Below, one piece after another: positions 1-9,676 of a stretch of 64,000 nucleotides of DNA. Position 1 is the stretch's first letter; the number at the start of each line of letters is the position of its first letter. The stretch is taken from assembly GCA_021495925.1 (NCBI GenBank), contig JAKEKT010000053.1, positions 186,001 through 250,000 on the forward strand. Reading direction: 5' to 3'. The stretch comes from Diplodia intermedia. Its lineage: Eukaryota; Ascomycota; Dothideomycetes; Botryosphaeriales; Botryosphaeriaceae. The notes beneath the pieces were generated by a model. That model was not told the DNA's origin. It did no database searches and saw only the letters and a program-made list of their open reading frames with translations. A program made the translations under genes and the position numbers.

Positions 1-258
1 GTTGGTGTTGTCGGCCGACGCCAGCATGCATCGCACAGGACGGATCTCGGTCGCAGGTAAGGCTATGGCAAAGTCAGCGGAGGATGGTATGAAGTTTTTG
101 TGCGGCGGCGGCGAGCTTGTGGAGTCGGCGCTGGCGGGTGTGGGCGTAGGTTGCGGTGGACGCGTTGGCTTTCACCTGCGACCCCCAAGCCCGGCCAGCC
201 GACAACCATCACAACCTGCAACCAAGCGCTCCGCCAGTCCCATTCGCCATCGCCCACC

Positions 259-660
259 ATGGCCTCGCCCTCGCCCCCGCCTCGCACGCGCGAGCCGTCG
301 ATGCCGTCCGACCCTGGCGTGCTTGCAATCCACGCCCGATACTATCACAAGCACATGCTCCAGCCCGCTGTCGACAAGCTGAACCTGCTGCTCGTCAACC
401 CCCGCCCCACGCGCTGTTTCGACCCGAGAACGCCGACTCCCTCGCCCATGGCGCCTTCGGTGTCCCGGCTGACCTCTGCGCCGCCTTCGCGCCGCCCCTC
501 GCCTGCCGCTCCTCGGGCCAACAACAGGGCGAACCCGGTCCCCATGCACCGCATGATCACACGGTCCCGACGCCGCCAGCAGCCTTCTTCGCTACTCCAA
601 CTCGACACGCGCGGCAAAGCAGTAGTTGTGTCTCCAGCGCGCATCGTGCGCAGGGTCTGA
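259..660 (+). CDS. Hypothetical proline/arginine-rich protein, 133 aa
   Basis: I do not recognise a family. The ATG at 259 sits in a CACCATGG context and is preferred over upstream in-frame starts. The product begins with a Ser/Pro tract, has one more ordered stretch around residues 15-45 (VLAIHARYYHKHMLQPAVDK), and ends in a Pro/Ser/Arg-rich, very basic tail. No Cys motif, signal peptide or membrane segment is visible. The DNA is GC-rich, so several frames are open here, including a 168-codon antisense frame at 345-851; coding status rests on the start context and the ordered stretch only. The left edge of the window is close, so an upstream exon cannot be excluded. Confidence 0.4.
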   Translation: MASPSPPPRTREPSMPSDPGVLAIHARYYHKHMLQPAVDKLNLLLVNPRPTRCFDPRTPTPSPMAPSVSRLTSAPPSRRPSPAAPRANNRANPVPMHRMITRSRRRQQPSSLLQLDTRGKAVVVSPARIVRRV

Positions 661-1020
661 AGCTCATCCCGGTTCTGCTTCGCTGGGAGCTCTCTAGTAC
701 GCTGTATTTTGGTCAGTATACTCTTCCGCTTGTTTGTCCGCCATTGACTACACATCACCAGATATGAATCGGCGAGACGGCTGGATGCTGCAGGCGTGGA
801 TCGCTGCCTGGCAAGTTGTTCCAAGATGGGGTTGGATATGTGAGTTGCCATGGGCTATATATCGCTGCCGAGTGAGCTGGTTGCGTAGGCGCGAGGGATG
901 CGCGTCATTGTGCTGCTCCCTCACGACTCGTGTTAGTTAAATTAATTGATCGGAGCGGCTACTTGTCAGTTGCATATGGTTGTTGTGGAAAGGTGACCGG
1001 GGTTGCTCACTGGGTCGTGT
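661..1020. other. Intergenic, nothing recognised
   Basis: Between the proline-rich ORF and the first MITE I see only short overlapping frames and no RNA gene or repeat. Confidence 0.5.
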
Positions 1021-1237
1021 CACGGCGATTGACAAAAGAAATCGCCCACCCAGCAGCATCCGTCTTCCACAGATGCCTCCATCATGTTCGTAGGCAGTTG
1101 AATACAAGGTGCGGACGTAAATGTAGGTTTTAAATGCGCATGTTTACGTCCGGATCTTGTATCCAACTGCTCATCCCTTATCGAATTCTTCTGTGCGGCA
1201 GAAGCGGGCGGAAAATTTTCTTTTGCCACCCGGCGTA
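1021..1237. mobile_element. Foldback MITE, copy 1
   Basis: A 217-bp non-coding element with terminal inverted repeats: left end CACGGCGATTGACAAAAGAA, right end approximately its reverse complement (TTCTTTTGCCACCCGGCGT). Inside is a second inverted repeat at 1093-1170: GGCAGTTGAATACAAGGTGC on the left is answered by CCGGATCTTGTATCCAACTGC on the right, giving a nested cruciform. Three more copies lie at 14909, 25987 and 28049. It ends about 175 bp upstream of the ATG at 1412, so it probably lies in that promoter. No target-site duplication is clear. No transposase is encoded; it must have moved with an element elsewhere. The short open frames crossing it are artefacts. Confidence 0.85.
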
Positions 1238-1384
1238 GGTCGGAGCGGCCATTAATTAAGCGAGGCGCGCCCGGGCATGAGCGGCTGCGCGCCCAAATAA
1301 TGCGCCTGCGCGCTTGCTCGACTCTTCCTCCAAATCAACACCAACGCCAACGCCAAAACGCGCAGAACAACAACCACCACCACG

Positions 1385-1411
<27 letters not shown>
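1385..1411 (+). repeat. CAA triplet run in a 5' leader
   Basis: Eight to nine uninterrupted CAA triplets run directly into the start codon at 1412, after a CCA-rich stretch. An unstructured CAA leader abutting an ATG is expected to favour scanning ribosomes; that effect is inferred. Confidence 0.7.
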
Positions 1412-1415
<4 letters not shown>

Positions 1416-2351
1416 CCAAGGTTAAGGGATACACGGGCGCGGGGTCGTTGGCTGCCAGCAGCGGCGGCGGTGGCAGTGGCGGCGGCGGCAAGAAGCCCTT
1501 TCGCGGCGTAAGCTCACTCCGTCAATCTCACTTCACAACAACTCAATCTGACACAAAAATTGTAGCCCAACAATCCCCACGCGGCTGAGAAGCCGGATGA
1601 CGTGGAGAAGGACGAGTGGGCAGTCGTCGACTACTGGCGGGGCAAATGCTGTCGGTGTGGGAAGCAAATGCACACCCACAATGGTTGGCATGGCTGCCAC
1701 GACAAGTGCTTCTGGTGCCACAAGAGGCACATGAGACCCGCAAAGGGTGATGTTGTCTGCGAAGAGGCATTGAAATTTGTCTCCCGCAACTTCCTCAGGA
1801 GGATTGGCGGCGGTCAAACGAAGGCTACGTCCTTCAAGCAGGTCAAGGACGCCGAAGAGCGGGCCCAGAACGAGTCCGTCAAGAGTGAGCTCTACGAGAT
1901 GAAGATGCTCAATGCTCAGAGCACTGAGCGTGGCTTGGAGAGTCGGGTTGCTGATCTCTCGAATCAGCTTGCCCGCGCCAACAGGCAGATTGAACATGCC
2001 AACAGGCAGGTTGAACATGCCAACAGGCAGATTGAACAGGATGCCGCGACCATAGCGGCTCTTCGCAGCCAGGTGGCGGCATGGGCGCCGAGGCTCCAGC
2101 GAGCCGAGAGGATTGTGAGCGACCTTGCCCAAGCCGAAGACTTCTTGCGCGAGGCCGACCGTCTGGTTGCCGAGAAGGAAGCCGAAGACGGCTCTGCCTC
2201 TCTCGGCAACGTTGTCACCACGGCCACCCAGCCTGGTGAGGATGAACCCGCTCCTTATCTTGACGAGTCTGATGAGAAGTCGTCCGCCGAGGGCAACGAG
2301 GACTCTGACAAGCCGGATGATGCTGCCGCTGGAGAGGAGCATCATGGTTGA
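1412..2351 (+). CDS. Cys/His-cluster coiled-coil protein, 293 aa, one intron
   Basis: Exons 1412-1507 and 1566-2351; the 58-bp intron (GTAAGC..TTGTAG) is phase 0. The start follows the CAA leader. The N-terminus is a Gly/Ser-rich linker with KKPFRG. Next comes a probable metal-binding cluster: CCRCGKQMHTHNGWHGCHDK followed by CFWCHKRH, with two CxxC pairs and several His. From about residue 115 to 225 it is a coiled coil; three near-identical 21-bp units at 1979-2040 encode the heptad ANRQIEH/ANRQVEH/ANRQIEQ. The C-terminus is acidic. A basic continuation (KAQKRKIYMKAAMAKKGF, stop at 2445) lies in the adjacent frame just past the stop, so the 3' end may be frameshifted. Function unknown; nucleic-acid or protein binding is a guess. 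Confidence 0.7.
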
Positions 2352-2445
2352 CTCTTCTGTTGTGGATTGCCCTTCGCTTTCCAAGGCACAGAAGAGAAAG
2401 ATTTACATGAAGGCGGCGATGGCGAAGAAGGGCTTTCATGGCTAG

Positions 2446-3795
2446 CCTGCCCCTTGACGTACTCTATCGTTTGACGATGGAGTAGGCTCTCTTTTCCTTT
2501 CTCTCTTCTTTTTTGATTTTTCTCTTCTTTTCCAACTTCTCTCTTCTCTTTTCCTTTTTTTAATTACTCTCAGGACGATTTTTTGCTTCGGGTTTTCCCT
2601 CTCTTCTTTTCCTGCTTCAATAAAAGTTCTTTTCATGCTCAATGTCCTTGCAGTTAACGTCCTTCCAGAGTTCAGATCCTGCTTCCGTCCTGTTATCTCC
2701 AGAGCCGTGTCCTCAATCAACGCCATTGAATACCTCGAAACTCCCCAAACCACCGCCATTGCACGTACTGGTTCCAGCCACTCCCTAAGCCTGCCAATAC
2801 CTTTCCGATCAACGAGCCGCTATTTCAACATCTCCCACACTTGACACTATACCATGACAGGCCAATTTGCATACCTGCCAACGCGCCCCATGTGTCAGAC
2901 CCCTGAATGTCATGGCTATGAACAGGGTTCGCAGCAAGCGCAAGCGGATTCACAAGCCTCTATCAATCGGATTGCAAGCGGACCCTCAGACCCCGCTCGT
3001 GCTTGCCAATCAAATCAATCGCGAACCCTGGTTATGAAACGCTCCTTGACTGAGTACGCTTCGATACCATACATTGCTGTTTTCTCCGAGCTTGCTATCA
3101 GCGTCAACGAAGCTACTACCAGCTCTCACTAGGCTTTGTGCTCTAGCATGTCCCGGCGCATCTATTCGTGAGACAACACTACTCGACTCGTTGGCCCTAC
3201 CCTACAACTCCAGATCGTGATCCTTGCAAAGCCCAGCGTACCCACCACCGGCTTATGTGTATGCTGTCATGATCGGGCAAGTATCTAACACGGGAGGCTT
3301 GACAACGTTGGTGTAACTTGGTATCCACAGCTCCGGGTTGCTGAGGTACTTGTAGGCATACTCATCATGAGATACAAGGCGGTTCTTGGTTATACAACAC
3401 CGTACGTTAAAGCTAACATCGAAAGGCCCGTGAGGCTACCTACGCTGGGCTCAAGGCACGAATTGCACGGGACGGTGATTGTTAAGTAGACATGACTTTC
3501 CTGTGTAGACTACATAATTCTTCTATTCCCTTGTTAATCTCGATGTCCTGTTGCGTGCACTTCGCGCTGTGTTGAAAGCTGTGGACACCATGACCCCGGT
3601 GTGCATGCGTCAATTATTGCCATGGGTGCTCACATGAATCTGAAAAGGAAGAGTCCGCCAAAAGCTAAAGGACGAATCGAGGAAGCCACGGCGCATCCGT
3701 GCACGGACCACCGCGCTAGCGAGTGTCGCGCTGCGCCGCCGCGAATATCGTGCTCTTGCGCGCTCTTCTGTCACCAACCAACAACAACATTCAGC
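2446..3795. other. Intergenic with pyrimidine-rich tract; one doubtful ORF
   Basis: A CT-rich tract at about 2480-2560 fits the 3' UTR of the preceding gene. An open frame at 2854-3132 (+, 92 codons) has an ordinary start context but no recognisable domain, and I do not call it a gene. Nothing else stands out up to 3795. Confidence 0.5.
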
Positions 3796-4880
3796 ATGTT
3801 CGCCCCACCAAACATGGGCAACAGCGGTGGCGCCCCGCCGCCGGGTGTAAGTCCGCACATACAGACTCACTTTGAATCCAGACTAACAGGCTTTATAGGG
3901 CAACAACAACGGCAACAACAACAAGAAATCAGGCGCGACGACCATGAGGGAGTGGACTCGTGGCAGCCCGCCGGCAGTGCGTGAGGCCCAGCTCCAAAGG
4001 AGCAGGGCAGCCGAGAAACAGGCAAAGGATCTGGCCGAGCTTGCACAGTTCCGGCTCAACGATCAGCAAGTGACGAACAATACTCTTGCAGGGCAGGTCC
4101 AAAGCCTTTTGCAAGAGAATGTTCGTCTGAAGGCGGCCTTGGCAACAAAGGCCGCGGAGCAGCCTCAGCAGCCGCTGTCGTCTCTGCCACCGCAGCCGTC
4201 CGAAGAGATGATGGCTATCCGGCGGCAGCTGCAGAGGACGCAGGCGGACCTGCAGAAGACGCAGGTGGACCTGGAGAATGAAAGGGAGGCCCGGAGAAAC
4301 GTCAACCAACGTTCCGAGCGTGATACGCCATTGGCGTCACGCTACATGAATATGGGAACCCTGGGATTCCATACAGTTCGCAAACCCGTTGGCCCGCCGG
4401 GAAACCAGCAGGGCAGCTCTTCTGAGCATGGGTCGAAGTATTTCTCGGCTAGGGAGGAGATGGATGAAGATCCTCTCGCTCAGGCATTGCCAAAGGCCAA
4501 GTTGAGCCAGGGCCAGAGGAGAAAGGCGAGGGAACGGGCCAAGAAGGCCGCAGAGAAAGAGAAGATGGATGAAGTTCCTCTCGCTCCGGCATTTCCAAAG
4601 GCCAAGTTGAGCCAGGGCCAGAGGAGAAAGGCGAGGGAACGGGCCAAGAAGGCCGCAGAGAAAGAGAAGATGGATGAAGTTCCTCTCGCTCCGGCATTTC
4701 CAAAGGCCAAGTNNNNNNNNNNNNNNNNNNNNNNNNNNNNNNNNNNNNNNNNNNNNNNNNNNNNNNNNNNNNNNNNNNNNNNNNNNNNNNNNNNNNNNNN
4801 NNNNNNNNNNGTTGAGCCAGGGCCAGAGGAGAAAGGCGAGGGAACGGGCCAAGAAGGCCGCAAAGGAAGAGGAGAGGTAG
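3796..4880 (+). CDS. Coiled-coil protein with 35-residue repeats; assembly gap inside
   Basis: Exon 1 is 3796-3846, the intron 3847-3898 (GTAAGT, branch GACTAAC, TATAG, phase 0), and exon 2 runs 3899-4880. The N-terminus is short and Gly/Pro/Asn-rich (MFAPPNMGNSGG, then GNNNGNNNKK). A coiled coil covers roughly residues 45-140 (REAQLQRSRAAEKQAKDLAE; QLQRTQADLQKTQVDLENER). The C-terminus is an array of 35-aa units with core KLSQGQRRKARERAKKAAEK, very basic and helical. The assembly gap at 4713-4810 is not a multiple of the unit and breaks the frame; the sequence after it resumes the unit in another frame and ends at 4880. The LSQGQRRK tail resembles the LSKAQKRK tail next to the gene at 1412, so the two may be distant relatives. 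Confidence 0.65.
4457..4880 (+). repeat. 105-bp coding tandem repeat with 98-base N gap
   Basis: Units start at 4457, 4562 and 4667 with an exact 105-bp period; a partial unit follows the N run (4811-4880). The N run (4713-4810) starts and resumes at the same point of the unit. One whole unit would need 103 unknown bases, so 98 is a placeholder or estimate. The true copy number is unknown. Confidence 0.9.
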
Positions 4881-5072
4881 TGAGATTGGCCCTCTCCTTC
4901 GGTGGGCTGCGTTCTTCGCGGGCAAGCTAACAACAGTTTTGTTTTCATGATTAAAAAAGTCACTTACAACTACCGTCTCCAACTCGTTGACATGACAGCA
5001 GTGCAAATCGCTACAAAGACACGTTTACATGTAGCCTGCACCCGAGTCCTCGACCGCTACTCTCACCTCCCA

Positions 5073-5174
5073 CGAGCCATCTTCCACCCGAGCCATCTTC
5101 CACCCGAGCCTTCATCCACACGAGCCTGCATCTACCCGAGCCTGCATCCACCCGAGCCTTCATCCACACGAGCC
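5073..5174. repeat. 16-bp minisatellite, about 6.4 copies
   Basis: Consensus CGAGCCTTCATCCACC, with units starting at 5073, 5089, 5105, 5121, 5137, 5153 and a final CGAGCC at 5169. Variation is limited to a few positions. Not in any convincing coding frame. Confidence 0.85.
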
Positions 5175-6549
5175 CACCTTTGTCCACTCTCGCCAACAGA
5201 ACCTTTGACGCATTGCCGCCCGATAAAGGCTACATTTGTGACTACCTCGAGGCGAACCACACGCTTCCTGGCCCTTTGACCAACCTTCTGATGCTGCCGG
5301 TTGAGGTAACTCCTTGAACAAGTTTGAAGTGCATGTTATACAGCGTAGCCTCAGCTTCTGCTTAAGCTCGGCTGAGTTCGTCATCAACTTGTTGAAGGCG
5401 TTGATACGGAGCGATCATTGTGCACACTTAGACCAAAGCCGAATTGCAAAAGTGGACCGTCGGAACCTTGGAGGAAACAGCCTGGCGAAGAGCAGCCTGG
5501 AAAGCGGGGTGCGCCCCTGCAATTTCTCCCACACATCAGAAAATGCATTGATGTGGTGTTGACGATTTGACGATGTAGGTGGACACTTCTGCGCAAGGAG
5601 GTTGCTTCTCTGTAGATTTTGCCTTGAGTTCCTATAAAAATTTCTCGCAAGATACTAAGTGAGAATCGATGGTGGCGAATTGCGATTATTCAAGTTGCCA
5701 CAACGAGATAGTGTCGCAAGTGTCGCTGACGCAGAACCCGCAAGTAGGTCAGCGTGCTTTCATGATTGTGCAATTGACCAGGACGAGATGATGCTGCAGG
5801 TGCCGTTGACGTTGGAGCCGCAAGCAGATTGTCAAGATTGTGGAAGTGGCCATGTGGGGAGTGCTACAAGCGCCGTTGACGCAGTAGTAGTATGCAGGTC
5901 GGCGGGATGTCAAGATTGTGCAAGTGACCTGACGGAACGGCACCGGAACTGCCTCGAACGAACGGCTGGTAAGCAAGTCGGCGAGTTTTCAAGTTTGGTG
6001 ACCATGCTCCTATGCGGAACGGAGTTCTTCTTCGAGCAACCGCGGATTGTAGAGAAAATACACAAAATGCCGCTCGGCTGGAACGCAAGCTCCGGTGATG
6101 CAGAATGTGTTAACGACGTAAGTGCGCGCCATAGGAACAGTGACGACACTCGTTACGATTGGACAGCTGCTTGAAATTCTGACTTCCGCTCATCGCACAG
6201 CATCTACTACGGAAAGCCAGCTGTGTTCGAACAAAGAGGAAGGGAGGTGGCGAAAACATACCTTGTTTTTGGTGTAGATAGACCAAAAGGCTCGCCCGTA
6301 GCATCCAAAGTGTTAGGATGCGCGGGAAAAAAAACAGAAAAGAAAACCCGAAGTCCCCAGACCCTCCACTTTAAAACTTTGTCGAAGAAAGCGCTCACGC
6401 ATCGAAGAAATTGTCAAGCGGTTAACCATGATGAAAATCACAGAACCATCGGTCAACGTGTGCTAGTAGCGGGTAGTAGACATCGATTGCGCTTAACCAC
6501 GAAAGGAATCATGGTGTCGTCGCCAAAAGAGTGTTGGAAATCGAAGTCG
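5175..6549. other. Gene-free lead-in to the repeat array
   Basis: From about 5690 to 6000 the DNA contains loosely repeated segments around GTCAAGATTGTGCAAGTGAC and GCCGTTGACG with a period near 90 bp. A 171-codon open frame at 5659-6174 (+) runs through them and looks like a by-product of the repeats. No gene is supported. Confidence 0.5.
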
Positions 6550-8610
6550 ACCAGACCAAGGTATAGATGCGTGATTGGCGTTGAAGGAGGCGCCAGGAAG
6601 AATCAGTGGTTTCAGGCAGCTAACTATAATCCAGGATCAAAGTACCGTGCCTGAAAGGTAGCGCCAGGAAGAGGTAATATCAAGGCGCTACGAAGAAGGG
6701 GTGGTGTCAAGCAGCAACGATGATCAGAGACCAAAGTACGCTGCCTGATTGTTGGCGTTGAAAAGACAATGTCAAGCAGCAACGATGATCAAAGATCGAA
6801 GATCAAGGTACGCTACTTGGCTGGCGTTGAAGATAGTGTCAAGGAAGACGGTGTCAAGCAGCAACGATGATCAGAGACCAAGGTGCGTACGCTACTTGGC
6901 TGGAGTTGAAACAGGTGTCAAGCATCAACGATAATCAGAGATCAAGGTACGCTGCTTAGCTGGCGTTGAAAACGGCGCCAGTGAAAAGAAGGTTATGACA
7001 GCAACGATGACGCGAAGATCAAGGTACGGTACCAGGTGGTTGGCGTTGAAAATGGCGCCAGTGAAAAGAAAGTTGTGGCAGCAACGATGACGAGCGAAGA
7101 TCAAGGTACACTGCTAGGTAGTTGGCGTTGAAGACAGCAACGATGACGCGAAGTCAAGGTACACTGCTAGGTGGTTGGCGTTGAAGACGGTTGGGGCAGC
7201 AACGATGACGAGAAGTCAAGGTACACTACTAGGTGGTTGGCGTTAAAGACGGTTGGGGCAGCAACGATGACGAGAAGTCAAGGTACACTGCTAGGTGGTT
7301 GGCGTTGAAGGCAGACAACGATGATCGGGGACCAAGGTACACTGCCAAGTGATTGAAGTGTTGAAGGCAGCAACGATGACGCAAAGATCAAGGTACGCTG
7401 CTGAGTTGTTGATAAATTGAAAACGGTGGGGGGCAGACAACGATGATGCGAAGATCAAGGTACGCTGCTGAGTTGTTGATAACTTGAAAACGGTGGGGGG
7501 GCAGACAACGGTGATCGGAGACCAAGGTACGCTGCCAGGATGGCGTTAATGAAGTTGCCATGAAAAGACAACAGCAACTATGATCGGAGACCAAGGTATG
7601 CTGCTGAAGTGGCGTTGAGAAGACACCAAAGTCTTGAGCGAAACACATAAGGTGTGGGGCCAAATCCGCCGAAGAGTTTATTGGTTGTTGACCTTGAGAG
7701 TAAAGCCTAGTCGACAGTTTTTCTTTCTGACCACAAGTGACGCTGAAGACAGTCGGGAAGGGTTCAAGCAACTAACTATGGTCGGAGACCAAGGTACCGT
7801 GCCTGATTGGCGTTGAAGGCGAAGCAAAAGGGTGGGGTGGGCTCAAGCAACTAACTATGGTCGGAGACCAAAGTACCGTGCCTGAACGGCGCCATGAAGA
7901 GGTAATATCATGGCGCTACGAAGAAGGGGTGGTTGGTGTCAAGCAGCAACGATGATCAGGGACCAAAGTACGCTGCCTGATGGTTGGCGTTGGGCGTTGA
8001 AGATGAAGCCAAAAAAGGGTGGGGTGGGTTCAAGCGGCTAACGATGATCAAAGACCAAGGTACAGAGCCTGATGGTTGGCGTTGGAGATGAAGCCAAAGG
8101 GTTGGGTGGGTTCAAGCAGCTAACTATGATCCAGGATCAAAGTACCGTGCCTGATGACTGGCGTTGGAGATGAAACCAAAGGGTTGGGTAGGTTCAAGCA
8201 GCTAACTATGATCCAGGATCAAAGTACCGTGCCTGATGACTGGCGTTGGAGATGAAACCAAAGGGTTGGGTGGGTTCAAGCAGCTAACTATGATCCAGAA
8301 TCAAAGTACCGTGCCTGAAAGGTAGCGCCATGAAGAGGTAATATCAAGGCGCTACGAAGAAGGGATGATGTCAAGCAGTTAACGATGATCAAAGACCAAT
8401 GTACTGTGCCTGATGGTCGGCGTTGAAGACGAAGCCAAAGGGTGGGTTCAAGCGGTAAACAATGACTCAGAAACGAGATCACGGTACTCCACTTGGGTTG
8501 TCGAAGGTTGTTAAAGAACATGTCGACGGGATGTTTGGGGTGCAAGCGATTAACAATGGTCAAAGACCACGGTACCTCGCTGGAGCGCAGGAAAGTCGTC
8601 GAGCAAATTT
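6550..8610. repeat. Satellite-like array of about 25 diverged 60-82 bp units
   Basis: Each unit carries a core like GGCGTTGAA, then CAAGCAGCAACGATGATCAG, then GACCAAGGTACGCTGCC. I count roughly 25 occurrences of the AAGGTAC/AAAGTAC core. GCAGC before the core and GCTGC after it form a small inverted repeat in many units. Three consecutive units at about 8111-8330 are almost identical with an 82-bp period. A longer composite block recurs near 6625, 7855 and 8285 and contains the hairpin GTAGCGCC..GGCGCTAC (6658-6691, 8322-8355; shortened in the middle copy). No long conserved frame crosses the array. Confidence 0.85.
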
Positions 8611-8680
8611 TCCGAAGGGGTGAAGGTGCACCATGTTGAGCCAAGCGCGATTGGCAGTGCGAAGCCACACAGAAGAAGTG

Positions 8681-8950
8681 TCGCGCGTCGGTGTGAAGTG
8701 AGCTCGCCTGGTTCAAGGGTCAGCTTGCGGTTTAGGAATGCGTAAGGTCACGGCGGGCTTACCTAGCTCTGGATGAGCGACGACATCAAGCAATCGTGGC
8801 GGATGTTGTGGGATTGAGGGTACAGGAGGAGCCGCGCATCGGCATGAGTTGAGCTCGCCCGGTTTATGAGTCAGTTTGCAGTTTGGCAGTGAGCAAGGTC
8901 ACGGCGGGCTTACCTGGCTCTGGCTGCGCAGAATGACGGCGTCAAGAAGC
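8681..8950. repeat. Two tandem copies of a ~150-bp segment
   Basis: Segments starting near 8681 and 8831 share GAGCTCGCC, GTCA(G)CTTGCGGTTT-like sequence and GGTCACGGCGGGCTTACC. Read on the minus strand, both copies show a CAG/TAG then GTAAGCCCGCC donor-like sequence followed by CTGAC, so the duplication may descend from an exon-intron block of a decayed minus-strand gene. Confidence 0.6.
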
Positions 8951-9676
8951 GCATTGTTTTGTGGGTAGAGGAAGCATGGCGCGTTGGCCTGAAGGGCGTT
9001 GTGCTCATGCTGGCGCTGTCTGAGGTTGTGTCAGTGAGGGTTCCGCAGCTGTTGCGCGGTATATTGCGCACCTGACTTGAGTTGTTTTGAGGGCGGCGCG
9101 ATCGCAAGAAACGGGTTGCCAAAGCGACGCGATGGGAGGATTGCAACATTGTGCGAGTGGCTTGCAGCAAGCGCGGTGCCGCGAGGCATTGTCGCGCGGC
9201 CGTTGTGGGGTTTGTGGGTTTGTGAGGTTGTGGAGGCTGCGGATGCGGTGGAAGAGGAGGGTTGGGTTGGGTTGGCGCAAGGTGAGCGCTCTTCGGCAAT
9301 GACGTAATCTGCGCAGCGTCGCGCGATCGCAAATTCGTCGCGCGCGCGAAGAACAGGGAGACGGGTGCTTGACTTCCGCCGTAGTAGGAACGCCAGCCCG
9401 CTAGGTAAGACAGGGCCCTGTGAGCTGGCGGACATTGGAGACAGGGCCCTGACAGGTCCCCACCACCGGCTAAGTTCACTTCCAATTTCGAAATGTCAAT
9501 GCAGAATCACCGTGAAAGATCGTACGACACCCGTTTAATCATTGCATGTTGTAGAAGAGGTACCATCCATCCATCCGCTGGTTATCATTTTCCCTCCCTT
9601 CCTTCCTCTCTCATCCCGTTCATGCAGCATAAAGCCGCATCACTGCGCAGGAACTTAATCCATGCACACACTTCGC
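8951..9676. other. GC-rich intergenic region, no supported gene
   Basis: A 191-codon minus-strand frame (8910-9485) and several plus-strand frames are open, but all look like low-complexity GC-rich by-products without motifs. The stretch 9490-9670 has C/T-rich tracts and nothing recognisable. Confidence 0.45.

Noticed and set aside
1533..2384. 283-codon minus-strand frame
   Set aside because: Antisense of the coiled-coil gene at 1412, which has a splice-consistent start and Cys/His cluster.
6550..8610. CRISPR-like appearance of regularly spaced repeats
   Set aside because: Units are diverged, spacing varies, there are no unique spacers, and the genome is eukaryotic with spliceosomal introns.
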